Shown here: positions 34,876-43,240 of the stretch, piece after piece | Numbering within the stretch: the stretch's first letter is position 1 | Layout of the letters: each line of letters opens with the position of its first letter | Source: an uncultured Lachnospiraceae bacterium | GTDB lineage: Bacteria; Bacillota; Clostridia; Lachnospirales; Lachnospiraceae | NCBI GenBank assembly: GCA_910588815.1 | Contig: CAJUQY010000007.1 | Coordinates: 1 to 64,000 of the forward strand | Direction of reading: 5' to 3' | Length of the DNA stretch: 64,000 nt | Notes under the pieces: generated by a model | The model's database searches: none | What the model saw: the letters and a program-made list of their open reading frames with translations, nothing else | What the model was told of the DNA's origin: nothing | Position numbers and translations under genes: made by a program

Positions 34876-35889
34876 ATGAAGCGGAGCCGTATCGGCATTT
34901 ACGGTGAAGAGGGTGAATATGTGCGGAAACTGGCCGCCTATATTCGGAGAAGGTGCAGCGACAGCCTGGAGGTGAAGGCGTTTACAAAAAAGGAGGCCCT
35001 TAAGGAATGTCTGGAGGAGGGCGGAGTGGATTGCATGCTGACAGAATCGGATGGAGAGCCTCTCTGCAGAGAGTACAGGGTGTGGACAGCGCTTCTTTCG
35101 GAATGCGGAGAAGAGGCGAAGGAGAGGGGAGGCATCTGCATTGAAAAATATCAGTCGGCAGAACAGATTTGGAAGATGCTTTTAAAATTTGGCGGGGAGC
35201 GGCTGCAGGGAGCCGGCACGCCTTTTACGGCGACAGATGCGGAACCGGTTTTTATCGGGATCGCCTCTCCCGTTCATGGCTGTGGGAAAACAAGTCTCGG
35301 ACTATTTGCAGGCCGGCTCCTGGCCGAATATGAGCGGACGTTGTTCCTCTCCCTGGATGAGTTTTCCTGCCTGCCGGAGATTTTGGGAGAGGGAGGAGGG
35401 GTGGCGGAGCTTTCGGAGCTTTACTATTACTACAGCCAGGGGGAGCTTTCCGGCATCAGGCTTCAGCCGGCGCTTTGCCGGTGGGGGAAAGCAGAGTACC
35501 TTGTCCCGGCCGGGGAACCGGAGGATTTGTACAGGGAGGGAAAGCCCTATGAGGCAGGTTTTTTCCGGGCACTGGCACAGGCAGGAGCCTATCGGTATGT
35601 GGTACTTGATCTGGGAAACAGTCTGTTTGGCAAAGAGGGGATCCTCGGTCTGTGCAAACGACTGTATGTGCCGGAGGAGACTTCACCGGGAGGTTTGATC
35701 CGCATGGAACAGTTCTGTAAGTGGCTGGAAAACAGGGGACTTTCAGAGCGGGCGGTCCGCTGCCGCATTCCATGGGATACCGGAAAGAGGCATGACTGCA
35801 GCTTTCAGCTGGCATTTCTTTCGGAGACAGGGGAGACAGTGCAAAGGCTGCTCAGGAAAGACGGATTTTTGCCGGAGGAGGCAGGATAG
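34876..35889 (+). CDS. TadZ/CpaE-like ATPase
   Basis: About 337 residues. An N-terminal receiver-like domain (SRIGIYGEEGEYVRKLAAYI) is followed by a ParA/MinD-type ATPase domain with the P-loop SPVHGCGKTSLGLFAGRLLAE. TadZ/CpaE proteins place the pilus machine at the cell pole or other sites. The start at ATG 34876 (or GTG 34873) follows GAGGAGGG; the open frame upstream has no ribosome-binding site. It lies between the first prepilin peptidase and the TadA-type motor. Confidence 0.8.
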   Translation: MKRSRIGIYGEEGEYVRKLAAYIRRRCSDSLEVKAFTKKEALKECLEEGGVDCMLTESDGEPLCREYRVWTALLSECGEEAKERGGICIEKYQSAEQIWKMLLKFGGERLQGAGTPFTATDAEPVFIGIASPVHGCGKTSLGLFAGRLLAEYERTLFLSLDEFSCLPEILGEGGGVAELSELYYYYSQGELSGIRLQPALCRWGKAEYLVPAGEPEDLYREGKPYEAGFFRALAQAGAYRYVVLDLGNSLFGKEGILGLCKRLYVPEETSPGGLIRMEQFCKWLENRGLSERAVRCRIPWDTGKRHDCSFQLAFLSETGETVQRLLRKDGFLPEEAG

Positions 35890-35898
35890 GGCCGGGAG

Positions 35899-37122
35899 AT
35901 GAAAATAGGATTGAGGGATGGTTTGGAAGAAATGAGGAATACAAGACAGCTGCAGGGGGAGAGCGGGCAGACGGATCGGGAAGAGGAAATTCGGAAAAGG
36001 CTTCTTGTCCGCCTGGAGCTTATGGGTGCGGTGCCGGATGAGAGGCTCAGGGAATGTATCGACGAGGAGATTGTGACAGAAAACAGGAAAGCTCCGATTC
36101 CCTTAGAGCAGAGGATTCTCCTGCGGACAGCTCTGTTTAACAGCCTGAGACGCCTGGATGTCATTCAGGAGCTTTTGGAGGACGAGACGGTGACAGAGAT
36201 TATGATTAACGGCCCGGACTGTATTTTTGTGGAGAGAGGCGGAAGGCTCTTTAAAAGCGGGAAACGATTTTCCTCCAAAGAAAAGCTGGAGGACGTGATT
36301 CAGCAGATCGTTTCCAGGGTAAACAGGACGGTCAATGAGGCCAATCCCATTGCAGATGCCAGGCTGGAGGATGGCTCCAGAGTCAATGTGGTGCTGCGGG
36401 CGGCGGCCATTGACGGACCGGCCGTGACCATCCGCAAGTTTGGAAAAACAGGATTTTCCCTGGAACAGCTGACAGACACCGGAATGTTGACAAAAGAAGC
36501 GGCAGAATTTTTGAAGGAGAGTGTCCGGGAACGGAAGAACATTTTTGTCTCGGGAGGAACAGGAAGCGGAAAAACCACTTTTTTAAATGCCCTTTCTGCC
36601 TGGATTCCTTCCGGGGAGCGGATTATTACCATTGAGGACTCGGCGGAACTGAGGCTCCAGAATCTGGAAAATCTGGTACGGTTGGAGGCGAGGCGGTCCG
36701 CGGGGGAGGGCGAGAGGGAGATCACCATCCGGGATCTGATTAAGACTGCCCTAAGGATGAGGCCCGATCGGATCATCGTCGGGGAAGTGCGGGACGGCGC
36801 CTGCCTGGACATGCTGCAAGCCATGAATACTGGTCATGATGGTTCCATGTCCACAGGACATGCCCGGTCGGCAAAGGATATGATGGCAAGATTGGAGACT
36901 ATGGCGATGATGGGCGGGGATCTTCCTCTGACGGCGATTCGGGAACAAATCGCATCGGCCGTTGACCTGATGGTGCATCTTGGCAGAAACCGCGAGGGGA
37001 GCAGGAAGGTGGAGACAATTTTGGAGGTACAGGGATTTGACAGAGGCAAAGGGGAATATCGGCTCAAGGGCCTTTTCGAGAGAAAACGGGAAAACGGGGA
37101 ATTGGAAAAGCAGAAGGGGTAG
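35899..37122 (+). CDS. TadA/CpaF-type secretion ATPase
   Basis: A 407-residue hexameric ATPase that powers Flp pilus assembly. It has an N-terminal helical region, VTEIMINGPDCIFVERGGRL, Walker A SGGTGSGKTTFLNAL, the Asp box TIEDSAELRL, Walker B RMRPDRIIVGEVRDG and the His box MSTGHARSAKDMMARLE. All catalytic elements are intact. It sits 9 bases after the TadZ-like gene and just before tadB. Confidence 0.94.
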   Translation: MKIGLRDGLEEMRNTRQLQGESGQTDREEEIRKRLLVRLELMGAVPDERLRECIDEEIVTENRKAPIPLEQRILLRTALFNSLRRLDVIQELLEDETVTEIMINGPDCIFVERGGRLFKSGKRFSSKEKLEDVIQQIVSRVNRTVNEANPIADARLEDGSRVNVVLRAAAIDGPAVTIRKFGKTGFSLEQLTDTGMLTKEAAEFLKESVRERKNIFVSGGTGSGKTTFLNALSAWIPSGERIITIEDSAELRLQNLENLVRLEARRSAGEGEREITIRDLIKTALRMRPDRIIVGEVRDGACLDMLQAMNTGHDGSMSTGHARSAKDMMARLETMAMMGGDLPLTAIREQIASAVDLMVHLGRNREGSRKVETILEVQGFDRGKGEYRLKGLFERKRENGELEKQKG

Positions 37123-37153
37123 AGTTCGGTGTCTGGCGGGCGGGGGAGGTCTG

Positions 37154-37849
37154 ATGACACTGTTAAAAGCAGAGGGGGCGGCGGGTGTATTCGCCTATCT
37201 GTTTTATCGGAGTATTCCGGCGTTTTTTCTAATGCAGCCCCTGGCCCTTTATCTGGCGAGGGACATGAATAAAAAAGAAGCCTGCCGGAGAGCGCAGAAG
37301 CTTGCCGGTCAGTTTAAGGACGGGCTGCTCGCCCTCGCAGCTTCGCTGCGGGCGGGACATTCTGCGGAAAATGCATTTCGGGACGCGGCAGAAGAGCTTG
37401 CCTTTCTCTATGGCAAAGAAGAGCGGATCACCTGTGAATTTAAGCGTGTGACTGTCCGTACAGACATGAACGTGCCTTTGGAGCAGGCAGTCCGGGAGTT
37501 GGCGGACCGCTGCGGGCTCCCCGACATGAAAACCTTTTCCGAGGTGTTTTCGGCTGCCAGGCGAACAGGAGGAGAGTTGGGAAGGGTGATTATTGATACG
37601 GTGCAGACCATTGCCGGGCGGCTGGAGGTCCGGGAAGAAATTGATACCATGCTGCGGGGAAGACAGTACGAGCAGAAGATTATGCGGGCAGTCCCGTTAT
37701 TGATTCTGATTTACATGGATTTTACATCGCCGGGGTTCTTTTCCGTATTATACGGGAGTCTTTTGGGGCGGGGAATCATGACCTGCTGCCTGGCTGTCTA
37801 TCTGGCTGCGCTTTACCTGGCAGGGAGAATTTCAGACATTCAGGTGTGA
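37154..37849 (+). CDS. TadB-like type II secretion F-domain protein
   Basis: About 231 residues with an N-terminal membrane segment (VFAYLFYRSIPAFFLMQPLALYLA), a cytoplasmic T2SSF helical domain (FKDGLLALAASLRAGHSAENAF, then FSEVFSAARRTGGELGRVI) and C-terminal helices. It forms the inner-membrane platform with TadC. The start at ATG 37154 follows GGGGGAGG; the longer frame upstream overlaps the ATPase gene and is spurious. Confidence 0.85.
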   Translation: MTLLKAEGAAGVFAYLFYRSIPAFFLMQPLALYLARDMNKKEACRRAQKLAGQFKDGLLALAASLRAGHSAENAFRDAAEELAFLYGKEERITCEFKRVTVRTDMNVPLEQAVRELADRCGLPDMKTFSEVFSAARRTGGELGRVIIDTVQTIAGRLEVREEIDTMLRGRQYEQKIMRAVPLLILIYMDFTSPGFFSVLYGSLLGRGIMTCCLAVYLAALYLAGRISDIQV

Positions 37850-37913
37850 GGCCGGGGCGTTCGTCCTGGATGGCAAAATGAGCCGTCTGTTTGGGAAAGA
37901 AGGGAGAGCTTGT

Positions 37914-39272
37914 ATGGGGAAAGCGGGAATGTGGGCAGTGGACAGATATCGGGATATTCGGAAATTCTGCAAAAAGGTACCGGTTCCGGCAGAACGCATT
38001 CGTCGGATCCGAAGATTATACCCCAGAGAGGAGCCGGAGGAAGTCCTGAGAAGGCTGGACGGTGAACAGATCTCACGGGTGGGGATGTTTTTTCTGGCAG
38101 GGTGCTTCCTTTGCGGACTTTTCCTGTGGCAGGGAAAAAAAGAGGCCCCCATATCGGCGCTTAAGAGGCCGGATTATGGCGAAAAGGAGTTGGTGTATGA
38201 GCTGGAGGCACAGAGGGAGAATGGTGACCGGCTTCCCATGGAGGTAACAGTACCGGAGCAAATGCTGACAGAAGCAGAGGCGGAGAAACGGATGGAGGAA
38301 GCCTATGGAGAGATTTGCCGGAGCATGTTGGGAGAAAACGACAGTCTTGATCACGTGGAGGGAAATCTGGAGCTCCCGGAAAAGGCCCTTGACGGAACGG
38401 TTTCTATTGAATGGACATCCAGGTCAAGGGAATTGTTCAACGACTGGGGAGAACTTGTAAAAGGGCCGGGGGAACTTTCACCGGAGGGCGAGACAGGAAT
38501 TTATGAGCTTTCTTTACACTGCGGCGGGTATGAGTGCCTATATGAGCTTCTGGTGGCAGTCTATCCGCCTGAGCAGACAGAAGAAGAAGAGCTTAGGGAG
38601 ACTGTGAAAACAGAACTGGAACAAAAAACAGGGAAAGAAGGCCAGGGAGGGATTCTGGAGCTTCCGGACACCTACAAGGGAGAAAAACTGATCTGGTTCC
38701 AGAGGGGAGAAGCGAGGGACAGTCTCTGGGTTTTGGCGGTTTTGCCGGCAGTTTGTATCCTTCTTCTGGCCAGGGGGCGGCAGCAGGAGAAGGAGAAGCT
38801 TAAAGAGCGAGAGAAGGAAATGCTGATGGATTACCCGGAGATGGTCTCCAAATTTACGGTGCTTTTGCAGGCGGGGCTGGCGGCGAGGAACGTATGGGAA
38901 AGGATGGTGGCGGAATATGAAGAGCAGAAGGAGTCGGGCAAGAAGCCCAGATATGCTTACGAAGAAATGGCGATTACCTGGAATCAGTTGAAGAACGGCA
39001 TGTATGAAAGCCGGGCTTACGGAGAATTCGGCAGGAGGTGCGGTCTCCATACCTATATGAAGTTCGGAGCACTTTTGGAGCAGAACCTGCGTCAGGGGAC
39101 GACGGGGCTTGCGCTCCGTCTAAAGGAGGAGGCGCTGTCTGCCTTCGAGGAACGAAAGAATCTGGCCAGGCGTCTGGGCGAGGAGGCAGAGACAAGGCTG
39201 ATGCTTCCGATGTTTCTGATGTTATTTATGGTATTGACAGTAATTATGGTGCCTGCATTTTTGTCCTTCTAG
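37914..39272 (+). CDS. TadC-like platform protein with large inserted domain
   Basis: About 452 residues. A helix near residues 54-72 (GMFFLAGCFLCGLFLW) is followed by a domain of about 200 residues, then a second helix (DSLWVLAVLPAVCILLLA) and a T2SSF segment (DYPEMVSKFTVLLQAGLAARNVWERM, YMKFGALLEQNLRQGT), ending in LMLPMFLMLFMVLTVIMVPAFL. Classical TadC lacks the inserted domain, which topology places outside the membrane. The ATG at 37914 has AGGGAGAG upstream; an in-frame ATG at 37878 is the alternative. Confidence 0.78.
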   Translation: MGKAGMWAVDRYRDIRKFCKKVPVPAERIRRIRRLYPREEPEEVLRRLDGEQISRVGMFFLAGCFLCGLFLWQGKKEAPISALKRPDYGEKELVYELEAQRENGDRLPMEVTVPEQMLTEAEAEKRMEEAYGEICRSMLGENDSLDHVEGNLELPEKALDGTVSIEWTSRSRELFNDWGELVKGPGELSPEGETGIYELSLHCGGYECLYELLVAVYPPEQTEEEELRETVKTELEQKTGKEGQGGILELPDTYKGEKLIWFQRGEARDSLWVLAVLPAVCILLLARGRQQEKEKLKEREKEMLMDYPEMVSKFTVLLQAGLAARNVWERMVAEYEEQKESGKKPRYAYEEMAITWNQLKNGMYESRAYGEFGRRCGLHTYMKFGALLEQNLRQGTTGLALRLKEEALSAFEERKNLARRLGEEAETRLMLPMFLMLFMVLTVIMVPAFLSF

Positions 39273-39320
39273 GATCCGCATTCTTTCAGAGCGCATCCCG
39301 TATGGACAGGAAAGGAAAGT

Positions 39321-39521
39321 ATGATGAGAAAGCTTTTTTGTATGGAATATGAAGAGGAGATGCCGGACTTTTGGCGGGAGGAGACAGCAGTCGGTGTGGT
39401 AGAGATCATATTGATTCTGGTAGTGTTGATTTCTCTGGTGCTGATCTTCAAGAAACAGCTTACCTCCCTGGTGAAAGGTATTTTTGCCCAGATCAACAGC
39501 TCGGCGTCAGATATCTATTGA
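39321..39521 (+). CDS. Flp1 family type IVb pilin
   Basis: A 66-residue pilin precursor. A short leader is followed by FWREETAVGVVEIILILVVLISLVLIFKKQL, with Glu near the start of the hydrophobic helix as in Flp pilins and a short C-terminal tail. It should be the major pilus subunit after cleavage by the prepilin peptidase. The stop overlaps the next start by one base (TGATG), giving translational coupling. Confidence 0.88.
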   Translation: MMRKLFCMEYEEEMPDFWREETAVGVVEIILILVVLISLVLIFKKQLTSLVKGIFAQINSSASDIY

Positions 39522-41410
39522 TGGGAAAAAGGCAGTACGAAGGAAGCATCACCGTCTTTTTTGCCCTGGTCCTCACGACGGTTCTCGCACTTATCTGTAC
39601 CGGTTTAGAGTCGGCCAGGCATGCGGCCCTTTCTTACCTGACGGCCCAGGCGGGGGAGTCGGCCCTGGAGTCCGCCTTTGCCGGCTATTATAAACCTCTC
39701 TGGGAGCAGTATCATCTGTTTTTTATGGCGGACGGCCCTGGGCTTGTGCCGGCGATGGAGGAGCACCTTTCTTACTATGAGGAGCCGGGGAAGGGCGGAG
39801 CGGCGCAGGGGACGAACCTGTATGCTTTTCGCACAGAGGATGTGGCCTTGCAGGAGTGTGTCACGGCGGCGGATTCAGGAGGAGAGGCATTTTTAGAGGC
39901 TGTCGCAGCGGATATGGAAAGCCATGGGGCGGCAGAGCTTGCGGAGATATTTTTAGGGCAGGCAGAGCTTGTGACGGAGGCAGAAGCAGTGTCCGGATAT
40001 ATCGGGAGTCTGTCGGAGTACGAGGAAGTGGTCTCAGACATGGAGGAGCACTATGCCGCGATGGAGGAGCAGGGGCTTCGGCTGAGAAAAACCTATGCGG
40101 AAATTGCGGAGGCACTGGGAACGGGAGCCTTGGCGGAGGAGAGCGGAAGAGAGCTTTTAAACGAGGCGAAAAGCCGGGCGCTGGAGGTACTCCGGCATAC
40201 AGAAGAGAGCTACAGAGGAATTTTGGCGGAGGCAGAAGAGCTGGAAGCCGGCCTGAAAGCAGAAGAGGCCAGGCTTTTGGCGCAGGAGGATAGGGTCAGT
40301 GCAGGCTCCTACAGGCAGATGGAATCGGAGCTCGAAAATCTGAGGGAGTATACCAGGGCGGACGGAAGCAGGAGGCAGGCGGCGGAGCAGACAAAAGATC
40401 TGTTAGAGGAATATGCGGGCGCCTTATATGGAGTCAGCGCCTGGGAGGACGGAGCCGCCGGCGAAGAATTGAAGCAGATGGCAGAGAATGGCTCAGAGGC
40501 CTTACGTGTTTTTGAAGACACAGGTACCAGAACAAAGCAGAAAAGTGAATTGCTGGAGACGGTGAGGGAATGGAAGGACAGGGGGATTCTCGGACTGGTG
40601 CTGGAGGATGCGGAAAATATTTCCGACCGGAGCTTGCCGGAGGAAAACCGGCTGTCCGACATGGCGCAGGAAGGGGAAGCGGAGGCTGCCGCGGCTTCAA
40701 AAAAGGCTCTCTCCTCCCTCTACGCGGTCAGCCATTTTGGCAGGTTCGGGGAGGAGAGAGAGAACACGGTGTTGGCCTATGAGACAGAATATCTTGTCGG
40801 GGGACAGGGAAGCGACAAAGAAAATTTGACTGTGGTGGCCGAACAGCTTTTGGCAGTGAGAAGCGGTATGAATTTTCTGCATTTGCTTGCAGATGCCAAA
40901 AAGCAGGCAGAGGCGGAGGGATTGGCCGCCGCTCTGGTGGGCTTCACCGGAATTTATCCTCTGGTGAAGCTCATGAAGGGGATTCTTCTGGGTGCCTGGG
41001 CTTTTGCGGAGGCAGTCAGTGACGTGAGAATTCTCTATAAAGGCGGACAGGTCCCCCTTGTCAAAACAGGGAAGGACTGGAAGCTGTCTCTGGAGGGAGC
41101 GGCAAAGGCAGATTCCAGTGAGGCCGGAACAGAGAAAGAGGGCGGCCTGTGGGATTATGAAGGATATCTCTGCATGCTGCTTCTTATGGGAAATACGCAG
41201 ATCCAGTGCTTTCGCATGATGGATTTGATCGAAGCGAATCTGCGGAAAGAGGATGCCGGGTTTTTTATGGAAAACTGTATCTCCTATGCCCTGGCGGAGT
41301 TTCGCTTCCGGGCAGAACCCATATTTTTTCACATATCACTGCCGGGAAATTCTGGGTATGTCTTTGATAAAACAGCCGCATACGGTTATTATGATTTTCG
41401 CAAAAAATAG
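39521..41410 (+). CDS. DUF5702 domain-containing Tad-locus protein
   Basis: A 629-residue protein with an N-terminal TadE/TadG-like helix (GSITVFFALVLTTVLALICTGLESAR) after a basic start, then a very long extracytoplasmic region rich in Glu/Ala helices, likely coiled coil from about residue 160 to 400. A hydrophobic patch is seen near LVGFTGIYPLVKLMKGILLGAWAF. It matches DUF5702 proteins of Lachnospiraceae Tad loci. Role in the pilus unknown; perhaps a tip or anchor pseudopilin. It has no Shine-Dalgarno sequence of its own. Confidence 0.75.
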   Translation: MGKRQYEGSITVFFALVLTTVLALICTGLESARHAALSYLTAQAGESALESAFAGYYKPLWEQYHLFFMADGPGLVPAMEEHLSYYEEPGKGGAAQGTNLYAFRTEDVALQECVTAADSGGEAFLEAVAADMESHGAAELAEIFLGQAELVTEAEAVSGYIGSLSEYEEVVSDMEEHYAAMEEQGLRLRKTYAEIAEALGTGALAEESGRELLNEAKSRALEVLRHTEESYRGILAEAEELEAGLKAEEARLLAQEDRVSAGSYRQMESELENLREYTRADGSRRQAAEQTKDLLEEYAGALYGVSAWEDGAAGEELKQMAENGSEALRVFEDTGTRTKQKSELLETVREWKDRGILGLVLEDAENISDRSLPEENRLSDMAQEGEAEAAAASKKALSSLYAVSHFGRFGEERENTVLAYETEYLVGGQGSDKENLTVVAEQLLAVRSGMNFLHLLADAKKQAEAEGLAAALVGFTGIYPLVKLMKGILLGAWAFAEAVSDVRILYKGGQVPLVKTGKDWKLSLEGAAKADSSEAGTEKEGGLWDYEGYLCMLLLMGNTQIQCFRMMDLIEANLRKEDAGFFMENCISYALAEFRFRAEPIFFHISLPGNSGYVFDKTAAYGYYDFRKK

Positions 41411-41433
41411 TCACAGAAGGGAGGTGGAGACAG

Positions 41434-42318
41434 GTGTCCTTTTCCATCCATCGATCGGATAAATTGAAAAAAAATAAAAGAAAACCTCTCCGGGCGCAGC
41501 AAAATACAGGCTCAAAATCGATCATTTGTTTTTTCCATCCGCATCACTTTTCAGGTGGGAAGAGGGCATCTGCCTCTGCCTCCCGGAACAAGGCGCGGGG
41601 GAGTATGAGTGTGGAGGCCGCCCTTGTCATGAGTTTTTTTCTGCTGGCCGTCCATCTGCTGTTTTACTTTTTTTACCTGATGGAGTTTCAGGTGGAGCTG
41701 CAGTTCGCCCTGGAGCGGAAGGTACATGAGGCCGCAGTGAAGCTTACGGAAGGGTTTCCGGACGGCCTGCAGGCTTCCGTGAACCGGGAGCTTTTGGGAG
41801 AGGGGAAAGGACTTTCCATGGGAGGGCTCCGCCTTATAAAAAATGAAGGAGGCGAATTTTTAGATGTGACGGCCGTCTTTGAGGCCGGTCCCAGGATTTC
41901 CCTTTTCGGGCCGATGAAGGGAACCTATATTCACAGGTGCAGACGCCGTCTCTGGAATGGGCAGGAGTCTGTTCAGGACAGAGGGGCGGGAGGAGACGAT
42001 GAAGAGGATGAATATGTGTATGTGACTCAAACTGGAGCAGTTTATCACGGGAGCAGGGATTGTACTTATCTGCGGCCCTCCGTGCGTTCTGTGTCTTCCG
42101 GGAGTTTGGACGGGCTAAGGAGCAGTGACGGAAGTAAATACTACTCCTGTGAGCGGTGCATGAGGGGGAAGCAGACTCCGCAGGCTGTATATCTTACGAC
42201 TTACGGAGATCGCTACCACAGCAGCAAAAATTGCAGCAGTTTGAATCGGTGGGTCATGAAAATCCCACGGAGTGAAGTCGGGACAAGGCGGCCCTGCAGT
42301 AAATGCGGCGGGGGGTGA
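41434..42318 (+). CDS. TadE-like pseudopilin with duplicated cysteine repeats
   Basis: A 294-residue protein. After a basic N-terminus comes the TadE-type segment GSMSVEAALVMSFFLLAVHLLFYFFYL, with Glu as in pseudopilins. The C-terminal 105 residues hold two tandem repeats of one plan: VYVTQTGAVYHGSRDCTYL...YYSCERCMRG and VYLTTYGDRYHSSKNCSSL...RPCSKCGGG. Each has His-x4-Cys and CxxC, suggesting a metal-binding or disulfide module. The GTG start follows GGGAGGTGG. Confidence 0.75.
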   Translation: MSFSIHRSDKLKKNKRKPLRAQQNTGSKSIICFFHPHHFSGGKRASASASRNKARGSMSVEAALVMSFFLLAVHLLFYFFYLMEFQVELQFALERKVHEAAVKLTEGFPDGLQASVNRELLGEGKGLSMGGLRLIKNEGGEFLDVTAVFEAGPRISLFGPMKGTYIHRCRRRLWNGQESVQDRGAGGDDEEDEYVYVTQTGAVYHGSRDCTYLRPSVRSVSSGSLDGLRSSDGSKYYSCERCMRGKQTPQAVYLTTYGDRYHSSKNCSSLNRWVMKIPRSEVGTRRPCSKCGGG

Positions 42319-42328
42319 GGAGGGACAA

Positions 42329-42748
42329 ATGACGGAGTTTCGGAATGGCTGTCTGCTGGTGTATTTGGTCTCCTGCAGCGTTTGGGATCTTCGTTTTCGG
42401 CGGCTGCCCGTATGGATTTTATCGGCAGGAATCCTTTTGGGAACGGCCCTGGAGTTTTTGGAGCGCGGAGTGAACATGAGTCTGCTCTGGAACCTGATGC
42501 CGGGAGCGGGGCTCTGCTTGCTTGCCGTGGCGGCCCCTGCACAGCTTGGAATGGGGGACGGATGGCTGCTCATGGGCGCCGGAGCCCTCACAGGGTGGGC
42601 CAGGGGGTTATTTCTCTTGGAGGGTGGTTTACTTTTCCTGTTTCCGGCGGCATTTTTCTGGGGGGTTGTCCGGAAAAAAAGAAAACAGGAGATTCCTTTT
42701 GCGCCGTTTATGCTGGCGGCCTGCCTGTGTGGACTGGCAGTATTTTGA
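42329..42748 (+). CDS. A24 prepilin peptidase-like protein, copy 2
   Basis: A 139-residue polytopic membrane protein with the two aspartates of A24 peptidases: SCSVWDLRFRRLPVW and LGMGDGWLLMG (GxGD). It is shorter than copy 1 at 34141. Having two in one locus suggests separate substrates, for example Flp pilin versus TadE-like pseudopilins (inference). GTGAGGAGGGA precedes the ATG. Confidence 0.8.
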   Translation: MTEFRNGCLLVYLVSCSVWDLRFRRLPVWILSAGILLGTALEFLERGVNMSLLWNLMPGAGLCLLAVAAPAQLGMGDGWLLMGAGALTGWARGLFLLEGGLLFLFPAAFFWGVVRKKRKQEIPFAPFMLAACLCGLAVF

Positions 42749-42787
42749 AAAAGAAATGTAGAAAAGGCGGGAAGGGGAGAACGGAGA

Positions 42788-43240
42788 ATGCGAAACGGAA
42801 ACACAGACCGAAGGATGAGAGTGCGGAAGAAAAGCTTCAGGGGAAGTTGTACGGTGGAGGCGGCCATTCTGCTTCCGCTGGCCTTTGGGGTGGTATTGTT
42901 TCTGATTTCCTGTGCCTTGTTTTTGCACGATCGGGTTTCTGCCTGTGCATGGGTTCATGAAACGGCAGTGTGGGAGGGGTTTCAGAAACGGGAAGAGGGC
43001 AGCAGGGATTTTTCTGTGGAGGTTCTTGTGACAGAGGCAGAAGAACTGGTGGCGCAGAGAGGAAAAGAGGTTACGGTTACCTGTCAGGGAAACGAACGGT
43101 TTCTGCCGTCATTTGTCCGAGTCCTGTTTGCTCTTGGGACCCTGCACGTGGAGGAGTCAGAGCATATGAGGCGGGTATATGGGGAAGCGGAGATTCGTCA
43201 GAGAGGATTGTTAGAAGGAGTGTACGAAAGGTGGAAGTAG
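42788..43240 (+). CDS. TadE family pseudopilin
   Basis: A 150-residue protein with a basic start and a TadE helix, GSCTVEAAILLPLAFGVVLFLISCALFLH, including the conserved Glu. The remainder is outside the membrane and small. It is probably a minor pilin processed by an A24 peptidase of the locus. Its last 10 bases overlap the start of the FHA gene. Confidence 0.82.
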   Translation: MRNGNTDRRMRVRKKSFRGSCTVEAAILLPLAFGVVLFLISCALFLHDRVSACAWVHETAVWEGFQKREEGSRDFSVEVLVTEAEELVAQRGKEVTVTCQGNERFLPSFVRVLFALGTLHVEESEHMRRVYGEAEIRQRGLLEGVYERWK

